Shown piece after piece: positions 18,866 to 28,020 of a stretch of DNA of 64,000 nucleotides. The DNA is taken from the NCBI RefSeq assembly GCF_002947535.1, contig NZ_PUAP01000027.1, positions 62,001 to 126,000 on the forward strand, given 5' to 3'. The DNA comes from Enterococcus mundtii. Lineage in GTDB: Bacteria; Bacillota; Bacilli; Lactobacillales; Enterococcaceae. The notes under the pieces are model-generated. The model was not told the origin of the DNA, searched no databases, and saw only the letters and a list, made by a program, of their open reading frames with translations. The translations under genes were made by a program, and so were the position numbers. Position 1 is the first letter of the stretch, and each line of letters opens with the position of its first letter.

Positions 18866-19947
18866 AACTTGTCCTCTTTCTGTTGATGGTAGACATGTAA
18901 TGGAAGTGGGGTGATCTCAGCTTCTTCCCAAGCACTCATCAATGGAAGGATACCTGATTTTTGGTCCACGATCACGATGCCACAATCCCCACCGCCAGCG
19001 CCAGAAGATTTTGCCGCGCCTTCAAACTGTTCAGCTAGACAACATAATTTATTTAATGCCGGCGTTTCAATCAATACGCCAGTGATGGCAGACAGGTCAC
19101 GCAATAATTCACGGTTTTTACGAATCATTTCTTGGATCAGAGCAACATCATTTTCTTTGAATCCTTGGATCATCGTGTTGACGCAAAGCGTACTATCTTC
19201 GAGAAATTGTTGATACGCCGCCATTTTATCTTCGCGAGAGCGATGCACTTGGTCCACTAAGTCGGAAGTAGAGGCAGGACTGCCAGTCCAACCAATCAAT
19301 AAACGGAGATCTTCCGGAGTGTGTAAGGATTCAATGGATAAACCAGGCCAATCGAGCGCTAATAATTCACTGATCGATTTATTTGTTTCCTGTTCTTTGA
19401 GCCATTGGTGGTCAAAAGTGGAAAAAGCGATCCAACCACCATAACAGCTAGCCGCAATATCACCACAAGAACCATTGTCTTGGACAGCTAGATTAGCTAA
19501 GGCTGCAATTTTAAAAATCTCAAGCTGAGATAAATTCAGTGCGTAAAATTGGTTCAATGCTCGAACAGTCGCTACCGCAACTGCACCACTAGAACCAAGT
19601 CCATACTTCCTACCGTTTGAGCTATCCAATTCACTTGTTACCTTCAAATCATAAAATGAAAGAAGAATGTTTTTTTCCTGTGCATATTTCTCAGTTAAAC
19701 GTATAGCAGCAAGGATATAATGGAACGGATTTTCACGGATATCCAAAACGAGTTCGCCTTTTCGTCTTGTCCAGCGCACAGGCATCTCACTGTATTGTGC
19801 AGATTGGATACTTCCTACTTTGCGAGCAGCTTCCACTGTTACTGTGACGAATTGATCGACTGCCACGATGATTGCCGGATGTCCCGTTTCGACAACTGCG
19901 TATTCTCCAGCGATATAAAGTTTTCCAGGTGCAGATACTTCAACCAT
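18862..19947 (-). CDS. mvaK2: Phosphomevalonate kinase
   Basis: GHMP kinase that turns 5-phosphomevalonate into 5-diphosphomevalonate. Visible are the N-terminal APGKLYIAGEYAVVE, the ATP-loop KYGLGSSGAVAVATV, and the C-terminal AAKSSGAGGGDCGI. Its 361 aa is normal. It lies 12 nt after mvaD, in the usual enterococcal order mvaK1-mvaD-mvaK2-fni. Confidence 0.95.
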   Translation of the reverse strand: MVEVSAPGKLYIAGEYAVVETGHPAIIVAVDQFVTVTVEAARKVGSIQSAQYSEMPVRWTRRKGELVLDIRENPFHYILAAIRLTEKYAQEKNILLSFYDLKVTSELDSSNGRKYGLGSSGAVAVATVRALNQFYALNLSQLEIFKIAALANLAVQDNGSCGDIAASCYGGWIAFSTFDHQWLKEQETNKSISELLALDWPGLSIESLHTPEDLRLLIGWTGSPASTSDLVDQVHRSREDKMAAYQQFLEDSTLCVNTMIQGFKENDVALIQEMIRKNRELLRDLSAITGVLIETPALNKLCCLAEQFEGAAKSSGAGGGDCGIVIVDQKSGILPLMSAWEEAEITPLPLHVYHQQKEDKL

Positions 19948-19959
19948 AACAATCTCCCT

Positions 19960-20937
19960 TTATTCAATAATCGTGATTCCTTGCCCCGCATGAGCAAGTA
20001 TCACTTGTTGACGGCTAAATAATTCAATGAATTTTGCTTGAACAGCCGTTTGATTTTTCTTTTCAACTAACACTTTGACATTAGGCCCCGCATCCATCGT
20101 GAAATAGCAAGGAATGCCTGAAGCACGTAGTTCACGAACTGCTTGCATCGCCTTTAGGCTATCTGGAGACCAATAGGTGAAGGGCGGATTAGCAGCTAAC
20201 GTGGTGCCGTGCATTTTTAACCCGTTTCGCTCCATGACTTCGCCCACTGTTTGGAACGACTTTTCAGCGATTGCTTGTTTCAGCTCCATTAGATCTGTTT
20301 CGACTGAATCAAGCCACCCTTGATAAAAATGCGAAGTCTCCACTGTTCGACGCATCCCATCACGACTGGATACATCTTTTTGTTGGTCATTGATCAATAC
20401 AAATACCATGGCGAGCTCTTCTTCAAATCCATTAGAAGGGATTTGTTGCGCGTAAGAGGTTTGGTCATCATGGCCTTTTTCCCATTCCACGAAGCCTCCA
20501 AAAATACTGCGACAAGCAGAGCCAGAACCCCGACGAGCGAGTCTAGAGAGGGCTTGCTCATCAAGATTTAGCCCTAAGGCTTCATTACAGGCACCAGCCA
20601 ATGCAGCTAGTCCGCTTGCAGAAGAAGCTAGACCTGCGGCTGTTGGAACAAAGTTGTGACTGATCACTTTAGCGCGTTTGTTTGTATTCGCTTGTATGCG
20701 TACAAGATCAAGGAAGCGACTGATTTTTTTTGTTGCTGCTTCTGTTTGTAATTCATGATCTAAATAGAACAGATCGTCTGTGAACGTATCTGAAAAAATC
20801 ACTTCGGTTTCTGTATAGAAGGCATCGAGAGTGAGAGATAAACTGTTGTTCATCGGAAGAATCAATTCTTCGTTTTTCTTGCCCCAATATTTGATCAAGG
20901 CGATATTTGTATAAGCACGGGCTTTACCACTAAGCAT
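19960..20937 (-). CDS. mvaD: Diphosphomevalonate decarboxylase
   Basis: ATP-dependent decarboxylation of diphosphomevalonate to isopentenyl diphosphate. Motifs are ALIKYWGKKNEELILP near the N-terminus, TAAGLASSASGLAALAGA and GSGSACRSIFGGFVEW in the centre, and the C-terminal YFTMDAGPNVKVL. The length (325 aa) is normal. Its start overlaps the end of mvaK1 by 8 nt. Confidence 0.96.
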   Translation of the reverse strand: MLSGKARAYTNIALIKYWGKKNEELILPMNNSLSLTLDAFYTETEVIFSDTFTDDLFYLDHELQTEAATKKISRFLDLVRIQANTNKRAKVISHNFVPTAAGLASSASGLAALAGACNEALGLNLDEQALSRLARRGSGSACRSIFGGFVEWEKGHDDQTSYAQQIPSNGFEEELAMVFVLINDQQKDVSSRDGMRRTVETSHFYQGWLDSVETDLMELKQAIAEKSFQTVGEVMERNGLKMHGTTLAANPPFTYWSPDSLKAMQAVRELRASGIPCYFTMDAGPNVKVLVEKKNQTAVQAKFIELFSRQQVILAHAGQGITIIE

Positions 20938-21877
20938 AGGTATGTACTCCTAATCCTTGAATCCAAGTTTCAGCTGCGCCTGCTTGTATTAGTGCGTGGC
21001 TGATTTCTTGAGCTTCTGTTTTTGTTTGTGCTAAAGCAATCATACATCCACCACGTCCGCCACCGGTCAATTTTGCACCTAAAGCGCCAGCAGCACGTGC
21101 GGTAGCGATCAGAGTGTCTAAAAAGTCATTACTGATCGTTAAACTTTTTAGAATGTGCTGGGCATCATTCATTGCTTCAGCTAGCTTTTCTGGTGAGTTG
21201 TCGATAATTGCTTTTTTAGCTTGTTTCGTCAAGTATCCTAGTTGTTGGATTTTTTGTCCAGTTTTCTGCGCATCTTTTTCAAAAAGGTGAGCCACATCTT
21301 TTACAGCTGCACGTGTTTGACCTTTGATTCCCGTATCAGCAACGATCAAAAAAGCATCGATATTCAACGCAAAATAATCAAAAGGATGTCCTTTTGTAAA
21401 ATAAATAGGTTCGTATCCACTTGTTGCGGCAGCATCGATTCCACTGGGATTTCCATGAGCGATTTTTTCAGAAACTTGCACATGTGCCAATAGTTGTTCT
21501 CGTGATAACGGCAACTCATAGGCGGAATAAAAAGCCCTTGTGATCGCAGTGGCTACAGCTGCACTGGAACCCATCCCGCGTTCTGCAGGGACGGTACTTT
21601 CAATCGTCAAACGCAATGTGTCTTGCACATGATAGTGGCTTTTCAGTCCAGCAATCAGCTGTTTGATATTGTTCAACGCATGTGGTGCGTCATTTAAATT
21701 TCCTATATAGTAGGAAGAAATAAGTTGATCTTTATTGAATGATGGGAGTGCTTCAAGTGTAGCCGTTACTTTTGTTGCATAAAACGGAAAGGCAATGGCA
21801 GGCTCGCCGTAAACGACAGCATGCTCACCCATTAAAATCAGTTTTCCACTCGATTCCCCTTGGCCATGAATTGCCAT
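20930..21877 (-). CDS. mvaK1: Mevalonate kinase
   Basis: First kinase of the lower mevalonate pathway. It has the GHMP motifs GKLILMGEHAVVYGEPAIA, PAERGMGSSAAVATA and the C-terminal GAKLTGGGRGGCMIA. The ATG at 21877 follows AAGGAG with good spacing; a further in-frame ATG 42 nt upstream lacks a site. It heads the four-gene operon. The upper-pathway genes (mvaS, mvaE) are not in the window, as expected for enterococci, where they lie elsewhere. Confidence 0.96.
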   Translation of the reverse strand: MAIHGQGESSGKLILMGEHAVVYGEPAIAFPFYATKVTATLEALPSFNKDQLISSYYIGNLNDAPHALNNIKQLIAGLKSHYHVQDTLRLTIESTVPAERGMGSSAAVATAITRAFYSAYELPLSREQLLAHVQVSEKIAHGNPSGIDAAATSGYEPIYFTKGHPFDYFALNIDAFLIVADTGIKGQTRAAVKDVAHLFEKDAQKTGQKIQQLGYLTKQAKKAIIDNSPEKLAEAMNDAQHILKSLTISNDFLDTLIATARAAGALGAKLTGGGRGGCMIALAQTKTEAQEISHALIQAGAAETWIQGLGVHTYA

Positions 21878-21971
21878 AGTACAACTCCTTCTTTTCCTCT
21901 GAGAGTAGCTTTTAAACAAAAAATAAAGCGCCTATTACTACGTGCGCGATGTTTGTCCAAAAAAACAGTCC

Positions 21972-22013
21972 TTCTTTATTTTACTAAAACCAGTCAAGAA
22001 GTAAAATAAAGAA
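21972..22013. repeat. 14-bp AT-rich inverted repeat in a divergent promoter region
   Basis: TTCTTTATTTTACT and its exact reverse complement are separated by 14 nt, between mvaK1 and the kinase gene on the other strand. It could be a hairpin in the mvaK1 leader transcript or an operator. Confidence 0.55.
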
Positions 22014-22090
22014 TACGATTTCTCGACAAAAAACGCGATTTTCTTAATAAAATTTTGATTTTTCTTAGGAAAGAATCTTGTCGATTTCGT

Positions 22091-22119
22091 TTGACACCAC
22101 AAGATATTGGGGTTATATT
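22091..22119 (+). promoter_or_regulatory. Promoter of the deoxynucleoside kinase gene
   Basis: TTGACA, a 17-bp spacer and TATATT: a near-consensus sigma-A promoter about 55 nt before the start codon. Confidence 0.65.
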
Positions 22120-22173
22120 TAGAAACATGAGAAAAAAACACTGTATTTAGTGGGAGAAGTGAGTTGGAGGGAA

Positions 22174-22830
22174 ATGAGTGTGATTGTTTTAGCAGGAACG
22201 ATAGGAGCAGGGAAATCAAGCTTAACAAAAATGATTGCTGACCATTTTAAGAGTCAGGCGTTTTACGAATCGATCGATGACAACGAAGTATTGCCTTTGT
22301 TTTATGCAAACCCTGAACAATATGCGTTTTTATTGCAAATTTATTTTTTGAATAAGCGATTTGCAAGTATCAAGCAAGCGATGCAAGAGGATAACAATGT
22401 GTTAGACCGTTCGATCTATGAGGATTCATTATTGTTTCATTTAAATGCAGATCTTGGTCGAGCGACAGCAACAGAAGTCCAAGTCTACGATGAATTATTG
22501 GCAAACATGATGGAAGAATTGCCCTATGCGGCATCGAAAAAACATCCCGATCTATTGGTTCATATTCGTGTATCTTTTTCAACCATGTTAGAACGGATCG
22601 AAAAAAGAGGTCGGTCATACGAGCAGCTTTCTTTTGACCCTAGTCTCTATGAGTATTATCAAGAGTTGAATCGCCGTTATGATGAATGGTATGAAGCTTA
22701 TGATGAAAGTCCTAAGATTCAAATCGACGGTGACTGCTTGAACTTTGTGGAAGATGAAGCAGCAAAAGTGCAAGTGTTACAAATGATCGAAGAAAAACTA
22801 ACAGATATCCGTGAAGAATTAAGTGTCTAA
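22174..22830 (+). CDS. Deoxynucleoside kinase (dAK/dGK family)
   Basis: Salvage enzyme that phosphorylates deoxyadenosine, deoxyguanosine or deoxycytidine. It has the P-loop LAGTIGAGKSSLTKMI, the DRSIYEDSLLF motif of the family, and a LID arginine region, EKRGRSYEQ. The ATG at 22174 is preferred because of TTGGAGGG just upstream; a GTG 24 nt earlier is possible. At about 218 aa the length fits. The base preferred cannot be read from sequence. Confidence 0.9.
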   Translation: MSVIVLAGTIGAGKSSLTKMIADHFKSQAFYESIDDNEVLPLFYANPEQYAFLLQIYFLNKRFASIKQAMQEDNNVLDRSIYEDSLLFHLNADLGRATATEVQVYDELLANMMEELPYAASKKHPDLLVHIRVSFSTMLERIEKRGRSYEQLSFDPSLYEYYQELNRRYDEWYEAYDESPKIQIDGDCLNFVEDEAAKVQVLQMIEEKLTDIREELSV

Positions 22831-22880
22831 AACTGTTCTGACGTTAGCGAAACTTTTATTTGCTCAAATAAAGAAATCAC

Positions 22881-22922
22881 AAAAAAGGCAACCACGAATG
22901 AGTGATTGCCTCTTTTTTTTAT
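22881..22922. terminator. Bidirectional terminator
   Basis: GGCAACCAC and GTGATTGCC arms (one mismatch) are flanked by an A6 and a T8 run, between the converging kinase and LPMO genes. Confidence 0.8.
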
Positions 22923-22962
22923 TTAAATCGTTGTTTAGTCGAACAAAGGGTAGTGTGTTGAT

Positions 22963-24360
22963 TTATTTAGGGTAGAATAATGAGTGAGCAATTCCTGGTG
23001 CCCAGTTTGTATCACCGTAGTTCAAGTGAGACTGCCAAGTAATATAAGTCACACCATTGTGGACTACCTCTTCACCAGCTGTATAAGAAACAGGTGAGAA
23101 GAAGCTTCCTACTGTCCATTGACGTCCTGTAACGACTTCACCGCCGCCGTTTCCGCCATCGCCACCGTTTTCGTCACCGCCGCCATTTTCATCGCGATCA
23201 GTTGTGATTGTTAGTGTATTACTTGCATCTGAAACATCGCCTTCGTTGCTGATTGCGCGTACTACAAATGAGTATTGTGTTTCAGCTTTTAATCCTTCTA
23301 CTTCAAAAACAGTTTCAGTTGTTGAACCAATTACTTGGCCATCACGCAAGATTTCGTACTCTTTGATTCCTTTTGAGTGAGTAGAAGCTCCCCACATCAA
23401 TGAAACGCTAGAACTTGTCTGACCCATTGAGTGTAAGTGGCTAGGTGCAGTTGGTTTTTCTTCTGTAGTTTCAGATAAAGTTGTAACAGATAAAGCTGTT
23501 CTTTCAGAAACTAGCCCTGTTTGTCCAACTGCTTCGATCTCATATCTATATGTAGTTTCTGCAGTTAGGTTTTGATCGCTGAAATCTGGTGAAGCTGTGT
23601 TTCCTAATAATTGACCATCACGGTAAACGTTGAATGATGAAGCATTCGCTTGTCCATCCCAAGTCAATTGAGTTGTTGAAGAAGTTACGTTAGTAGTACG
23701 AACGTTACGTGGTGCTGTTGGTGCTACTGGGATTGCTGAATCACCTTTCAAGTTCACATCGATTACTTGGTAGAATGCCATTCGTGTATCGTCGATATCC
23801 CAAACTGCTAGAACAACATGGTAACCAAGACGATCATTAGGGATATTCACTGAATGTGATGGATTTGTTGAAGCTTGAGCCCCACCATGGTTGATCGTTG
23901 TTAACAATTCAAAATCGCTACGATCTAACTGATCATTTGGATTCCAATCAGCTTTTGTGATGTAGTAATGCCATTTAGTTGTGCTGTGTGATTGTGTATA
24001 GCGCCAAGTGAATGTATTAGGACCTGTGTTCAAGTCTTGTTTTGTCCACATAGTCGAAGTTTGACGGTCTAAGTTGAAGTTGTTTCCAACTGCACCGCTT
24101 GCAGAAGCAATCTGTCCGTCAGCAGGACCAGCTGCTGGGTAGCCTTTCAATGCTTCTAATGATTGTGGTTCATAAATCACTGGACCGTATTTTGCTAATG
24201 CTGCATTATGGTTCACATTACGGTCTAAGTGACCTTGGTATGAACGACTGATCGGTGACTGCACATAACCGTGAGCTGAAGCGTCTTGGCCTCCGATAGA
24301 TAAACCTACTCCTACTAAAACGCTAGAGCATAGAACTGTTGCTAAAATTTGTTTTTTCAT
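22963..24360 (-). CDS. Secreted AA10 lytic polysaccharide monooxygenase with two FnIII and a CBM5/12 domain
   Basis: A copper enzyme that oxidatively cleaves crystalline chitin. The signal peptide ends at residue 29 (DASA), so that His30 (HGYVQSPISRSY) becomes the N-terminal copper-brace histidine; the second histidine is in TKWHYYITK. The AA10 domain spans about 30-195. It is followed by two fibronectin type III domains (about 210-295 and 300-390), a Gly/Glu/Asp-rich linker and a C-terminal CBM5/12 (GRQWTVGSFFSPVSYTAGEEV, WQSHLNYGDTNWAPG). The total is 465 aa. The ATG follows GGAGGG. A paralogue lies directly upstream on the same strand. A role in chitin use or surface adhesion is known for relatives. 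Confidence 0.95.
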   Translation of the reverse strand: MKKQILATVLCSSVLVGVGLSIGGQDASAHGYVQSPISRSYQGHLDRNVNHNAALAKYGPVIYEPQSLEALKGYPAAGPADGQIASASGAVGNNFNLDRQTSTMWTKQDLNTGPNTFTWRYTQSHSTTKWHYYITKADWNPNDQLDRSDFELLTTINHGGAQASTNPSHSVNIPNDRLGYHVVLAVWDIDDTRMAFYQVIDVNLKGDSAIPVAPTAPRNVRTTNVTSSTTQLTWDGQANASSFNVYRDGQLLGNTASPDFSDQNLTAETTYRYEIEAVGQTGLVSERTALSVTTLSETTEEKPTAPSHLHSMGQTSSSVSLMWGASTHSKGIKEYEILRDGQVIGSTTETVFEVEGLKAETQYSFVVRAISNEGDVSDASNTLTITTDRDENGGGDENGGDGGNGGGEVVTGRQWTVGSFFSPVSYTAGEEVVHNGVTYITWQSHLNYGDTNWAPGIAHSLFYPK

Positions 24361-24485
24361 GTTTCCCTCCATAGATAAAATGATATTTTAGATAACTAAT
24401 AAGGTCGATGAGTATGACTCGTACGATGTGTCTTGTTGTTATCTGTATTTAATATTATCAGAGAATTGGACTATTGGATAATCTG

Positions 24486-24508
24486 TTTATACCGAACATT
24501 AGGTAAAA
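24486..24508. promoter_or_regulatory. Conserved palindrome upstream of the first LPMO gene
   Basis: TTTATACC-N8-GGTAAAA, an imperfect inverted repeat about 126 nt before the start codon. The same pair with the same spacing occurs upstream of the paralogous gene. The shared region around it also includes a GTTATCTG...ATTATCA stretch. It is a candidate operator; the regulator is unknown. Confidence 0.6.
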
Positions 24509-24980
24509 TTGGGTCTTGACTTCAGATGATAGTGTTTTTATCCAAAACATGAATAAATATTGATTTAAAGGCATTTTTGTTGTCTTTTTTATTTGCTATT
24601 AGTTATTTATTTTGTATAATAAATAACTAAGAAAAAATAAAAAGATAAAATTTGATTCTAATTGAGAAAGCTTGTAGTGACGTTTATAGTTATTTTTTAA
24701 CGTTTGCTTATTTTTTTAAATATATCTTTTTATTGGCTGTTTTATTCCTTTTTTATGGATTTGACCATCAATTTTTTGGTCTGAGATTGTGATAGGAGCG
24801 TTCGGTCTTATTATCGAAAAAAGTCAAATTAGAATATCGTTTATTTGGATTCAAGAGTTTCGAGAGGACTAAATACCACCTCTCAAGCAATTCTAGATAT
24901 TTTATCTATTTATAGAAGGAACTGGATACGAAGAGGGAGAGAATGTGTTTTGCAATCTGTGATAATGGATAAGCGCTTTG

Positions 24981-25022
24981 AAAAAAACAGCACCTGTAAT
25001 ATTCGTCTCGAATGTTACAGGT
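24981..25022 (-). terminator. Terminator of the second LPMO gene
   Basis: ACCTGTAATATTCG and its near-complement CGAATGTTACAGGT, with a 3-nt loop. On the minus strand the hairpin is followed by a T7 run. Confidence 0.8.
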
Positions 25023-25133
25023 ACTAGCTTATTTTTGAGGCAAAGAAAGTTGTTCTAGCCTCATTCTTATAGGGTTTTGTTTACGTGGAATGTTTTCTAT
25101 ATTATCGTTTTAATTACGTTGATAAGGTTTATT

Positions 25134-26504
25134 TTATTTAGGATAGAATAAAGCATGAGCAATTCCTGGCGCCCAGTTTGTATCACCATAGTTCAAGTGA
25201 GATTGCCAAGTGATGTATGTCACACCGTTGTGAACAACTTCTTCGCCTGCTGTATAAGAAACCGGTGCGAATAAGCTTCCTACTGTCCATTGACGTCCTG
25301 GAGTGACTTCACCGCCACCGTCGCCACCATTGTCATCGCGATCTGTCGTAATAGATAACGCATTGCTTGCATCAGATAGTTCATCCGTATTGCTGACTGC
25401 GCGAACCACGAATGAGTAGGCAGTGTTTGCAGCTAATCCAGACACTTCGTATTCTGTTTCTTTTGTTGAACCAATCAATTGATTGTTACGGTAGATGTTG
25501 TATTGTTTGATTCCTTTTGAATGAGTAGAAGCGCCCCACATCAATGAAACACTTGAACTTGTTTGACCCATTGAGTGTAAGTGAGTCGGTGTAGTTGGTT
25601 TTTCTTGTGTATTTTCTGTTGCAGTTTTTACTGTCAAAGCTGTTTTAGCAGAGACTAAGCCAGTTTGTCCAACTGCTTCGATTTCATAGTTATAAGAAGT
25701 ATCTGCAGTTAAGTTTGTATCATTGAAATCTGGCGATGATGTATTTCCGACCAATGCGCCATCACGATAAACATTATAAGATGCAGTGTTCGCTTGACTA
25801 TTCCAAGCTAATTGGACAGTTGAAGAAGTTACATTCGTCGCACGCACGTTTTGTGGTGCTGTTGGTGCTACTGGAATCGCTGAATCACCTTTCAAGTTGA
25901 CATCAACTACTTGATAGAAGGCACCGCCTGTATCGTGAATGTCCCATACAGCTAAAACAACATGATAACCGATACGGTCGTTTGGAATGTTGACTGTGTG
26001 GTTACGATTATTTGCAGAAGCAGTTCCATCATGTTGGATTTCTGTGATCAGCTCTAAATCGCTACGTTTCAGTGGTGCATTCGGGTTCCAACCTACTTTA
26101 GTAATGTAATAATGCCATTTAGTTGTACGGTGAGATTGTGTATAGCGCCATCTGAATGTATTCACGCCTGTATCTAAGTTTTGTCTTGTCCACATTGTTT
26201 CTGTTTGATTATCTAGCAAAAAGCTTCCGCCAACCGCTCCGTTTGCAGAAGCGATACGACCGTCGACAGGACCTCTTTCTGGGAATCCCTTACCAGCTTC
26301 TAATGATTGTGGTTCATAAATGACAGGACCATATTTTGCTGCTGCAGCGGATAAATTAACATTACGATCTAAGTGTCCTTGATACGCACGACTGATCGGT
26401 GATTCGACATAACCGTGAGCAGAAGCGTCTTGTTCTCCAATCGCTAAGCTTGCTCCAAATAAGATCCCCGAGCATAAAACTGTACCCAAAATTTGTTTTT
26501 TCAT
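25134..26504 (-). CDS. Secreted AA10 LPMO with two FnIII and a CBM5/12 domain, second paralogue
   Basis: Same architecture as its neighbour: a 29-residue signal peptide ending DASA, His30 in HGYVESPISRAY, the second copper histidine in TKWHYYITKVG, two FnIII domains, a shorter Asp/Gly linker and a C-terminal CBM5/12 whose last 50 residues are almost identical to the neighbour. The AA10 domain differs most in the loop after the signal peptide and around KRSDLELITEIQHDG, which could shift substrate surface. The ATG at 26504 has GGAGGA just upstream. The pair is a clear tandem duplication. It has its own terminator and its own copy of the upstream palindrome, so the two are probably transcribed separately. 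Confidence 0.95.
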   Translation of the reverse strand: MKKQILGTVLCSGILFGASLAIGEQDASAHGYVESPISRAYQGHLDRNVNLSAAAAKYGPVIYEPQSLEAGKGFPERGPVDGRIASANGAVGGSFLLDNQTETMWTRQNLDTGVNTFRWRYTQSHRTTKWHYYITKVGWNPNAPLKRSDLELITEIQHDGTASANNRNHTVNIPNDRIGYHVVLAVWDIHDTGGAFYQVVDVNLKGDSAIPVAPTAPQNVRATNVTSSTVQLAWNSQANTASYNVYRDGALVGNTSSPDFNDTNLTADTSYNYEIEAVGQTGLVSAKTALTVKTATENTQEKPTTPTHLHSMGQTSSSVSLMWGASTHSKGIKQYNIYRNNQLIGSTKETEYEVSGLAANTAYSFVVRAVSNTDELSDASNALSITTDRDDNGGDGGGEVTPGRQWTVGSLFAPVSYTAGEEVVHNGVTYITWQSHLNYGDTNWAPGIAHALFYPK

Positions 26505-26626
26505 TTTTTCCTCCATATGTAAATAAGATTTAGATAACATATATTGAACGATGAGTTTCGTAATTATCATTTTTTTGTGTTATCTGAAATTAAGATTATC
26601 AAAAAAAATAAGTAGTTACGAATCAG

Positions 26627-26649
26627 TTTATACCGATGTGTAGGTAAAA
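26627..26649. promoter_or_regulatory. Conserved palindrome upstream of the second LPMO gene
   Basis: TTTATACC-N8-GGTAAAA, identical half-sites and spacing to the site of the paralogue, about 123 nt before the start codon. Retention of the element in an otherwise diverged leader supports function. Confidence 0.6.
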
Positions 26650-26955
26650 AAATAATAGGAGCATAAATAATACGGTTTGTTATAATGTTGATTTTTAAGG
26701 GTTTTAGTACCTTTTTTGAAAACGTAAATAAATTTTTGATAAAAGGATACTTTTTAGGGGAGTAAGAAATGAATGATTTGTTCAGGTTTTGTTGTAGTTA
26801 TCTTAAAATAAAAGAAATGGAATTATATAAAACGTGGATGGAGTAGTAGCAGAAGGGATTCATATTCGATTGGTGATATGCGGAACAACAGTCCATTTAG
26901 AATGCGTACAAGATGGGGAAGTGCTACGATCAAATAGAAAAAAGTGAAGAAATGA

Positions 26956-26984
26956 TTGACAAAAAGAAATAGATTTGGTATGAT
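26956..26984 (+). promoter_or_regulatory. Promoter of the infC-rpmI-rplT operon
   Basis: TTGACA, a 17-bp spacer and TATGAT, about 20 nt before the structured leader begins. Confidence 0.75.
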
Positions 26985-27003
26985 AATTAAGTTGAGAAAT
27001 AAA

Positions 27004-27121
27004 AGCAGAAGCACCCGCTTCTCGCCTTAGTTGATACAGTCACTGGGCTAGATAGTTTTCATCTATATGTAGTATAGATGGAGTACGTGCGGGTTCTATC
27101 AAAAGAACTCGTTTTTTTTAT
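27004..27121 (+). ncRNA. L20-type ribosomal protein leader with attenuator
   Basis: The leader opens with AGAAGCACCCGCTTCT, a hairpin-forming segment, followed by further stems around CATCTATATGTAGTATAGATG. It ends in GGGTTCT-loop-AGAACTC plus T8, an intrinsic terminator. Position, order and the GTGCGGG segment before the terminator match the L20 leader that lets free L20 stop transcription of infC-rpmI-rplT in Firmicutes. Confidence 0.8.
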
Positions 27122-27170
27122 TGCCGTTCATTCGGTAAGCTTTTCTTTCTCTCATAATATTTGGAGGTGA

Positions 27171-27695
27171 ATGACCATAGCAAAGGATATGATGGTTAAC
27201 GACGGCATTCGTGCACGTGAATTACGATTGATCGGTTCAGATGGTGAGCAATTAGGAGTTAAGTCAAAAGCAGAAGCATTGCAAATTGCAGAACAATCAA
27301 ACTTGGATCTTGTGTTAGTTGCTCCAGGTGCGAAACCACCAGTAGCGCGAATCATGGACTACGGAAAATACCGTTTCGAGCAACAAAAGAAAGACCGCGA
27401 AGCGCGTAAAAAACAAAAAGTGATCAATGTAAAAGAAGTTCGTTTAAGTCCAACGATTGATTTGAATGACTTCAATACAAAACTTCGTAATGCACGTAAG
27501 TTCTTAGAGAAAGGCGATAAAGTGAAAGCTTCTATCCGTTTCAAAGGCCGTGCCATTACCCACAAAGAAATTGGTCAAAAAGTCTTGGATCGCTTAGCTG
27601 AAGAAACTGCTGATATTGCAACAGTGGAACAAAAAGCGAAAATGGACGGACGCAGCATGTTCTTGACGCTGGCACCGAAAAACGACAGTAAGTAA
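27171..27695 (+). CDS. infC: Translation initiation factor IF-3
   Basis: IF-3 binds the 30S subunit and proofreads start codons. Family motifs are [21 protein letters not shown] at the N-terminus, [16 protein letters not shown], the linker, and [12 protein letters not shown] and [17 protein letters not shown] in the C-terminal domain. The ATG at 27171 is immediately next to the ribosome-binding site (TTGGAGGTGA), too close for good initiation. The ATA codon two codons later (27177) has ideal spacing. A non-AUG start would fit the known autoregulation of infC, so the true start may be 27177. Confidence 0.95.
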   Translation: MTIAKDMMVNDGIRARELRLIGSDGEQLGVKSKAEALQIAEQSNLDLVLVAPGAKPPVARIMDYGKYRFEQQKKDREARKKQKVINVKEVRLSPTIDLNDFNTKLRNARKFLEKGDKVKASIRFKGRAITHKEIGQKVLDRLAEETADIATVEQKAKMDGRSMFLTLAPKNDSK

Positions 27696-27766
27696 TTTGA
27701 ATGACTAACTGATTGTTGGACAGTCAATAGTCGGATAACGAAAGATTTTGAGGAGGAAATATAGTC

Positions 27767-27967
27767 ATGCCAAAACAAAAAACACACCGCGGATCAGCAA
27801 AACGTTTCAAACGTACTGGTAAAGGCGGATTGAAACGCTTCCGTGCGTTTACAAGTCACCGTTTCCACGGTAAAACTAAAAAACAACGCCGTCAATTACG
27901 TAAAGCGCGCATGGTTTCTAGTGGCGATTTCAAACGTATTCGTCAACAACTAGCAAAAATGAAATAA
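27767..27967 (+). CDS. rpmI: 50S ribosomal protein L35
   Basis: A 66-aa very basic protein with the classic N-terminus [17 protein letters not shown] and the [17 protein letters not shown] segment. AGGAGG precedes the ATG. It is the middle gene of infC-rpmI-rplT. Confidence 0.98.
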   Translation: MPKQKTHRGSAKRFKRTGKGGLKRFRAFTSHRFHGKTKKQRRQLRKARMVSSGDFKRIRQQLAKMK

Positions 27968-28020
27968 GAACGTAAAATAACTGAAATTTAAAGATTTATT
28001 TTTATTAGGAGGAATTATAC

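Larger units (their letters stand above)
24361..25133. other. 773-nt gap between the two LPMO genes
   Basis: It holds the leader and promoter region of the downstream LPMO, including a conserved palindrome described separately, and the terminator of the upstream paralogue. The middle (about 24520-24960) is AT-rich and shows no coding sequence with a ribosome-binding site and no recognisable repeat. Confidence 0.6.

Noticed and set aside
24845-25027. 60-codon frame between the LPMO genes
   Set aside because: It has no ribosome-binding site and its end overlaps a terminator hairpin.
26769-26947. Two short frames upstream of the infC promoter (25 codons at 26769 and 37 codons from GTG 26834)
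   Set aside because: The first has a possible GGGGAG site but is very short; the second has plausible composition but no ribosome-binding site. Not enough evidence for a gene.
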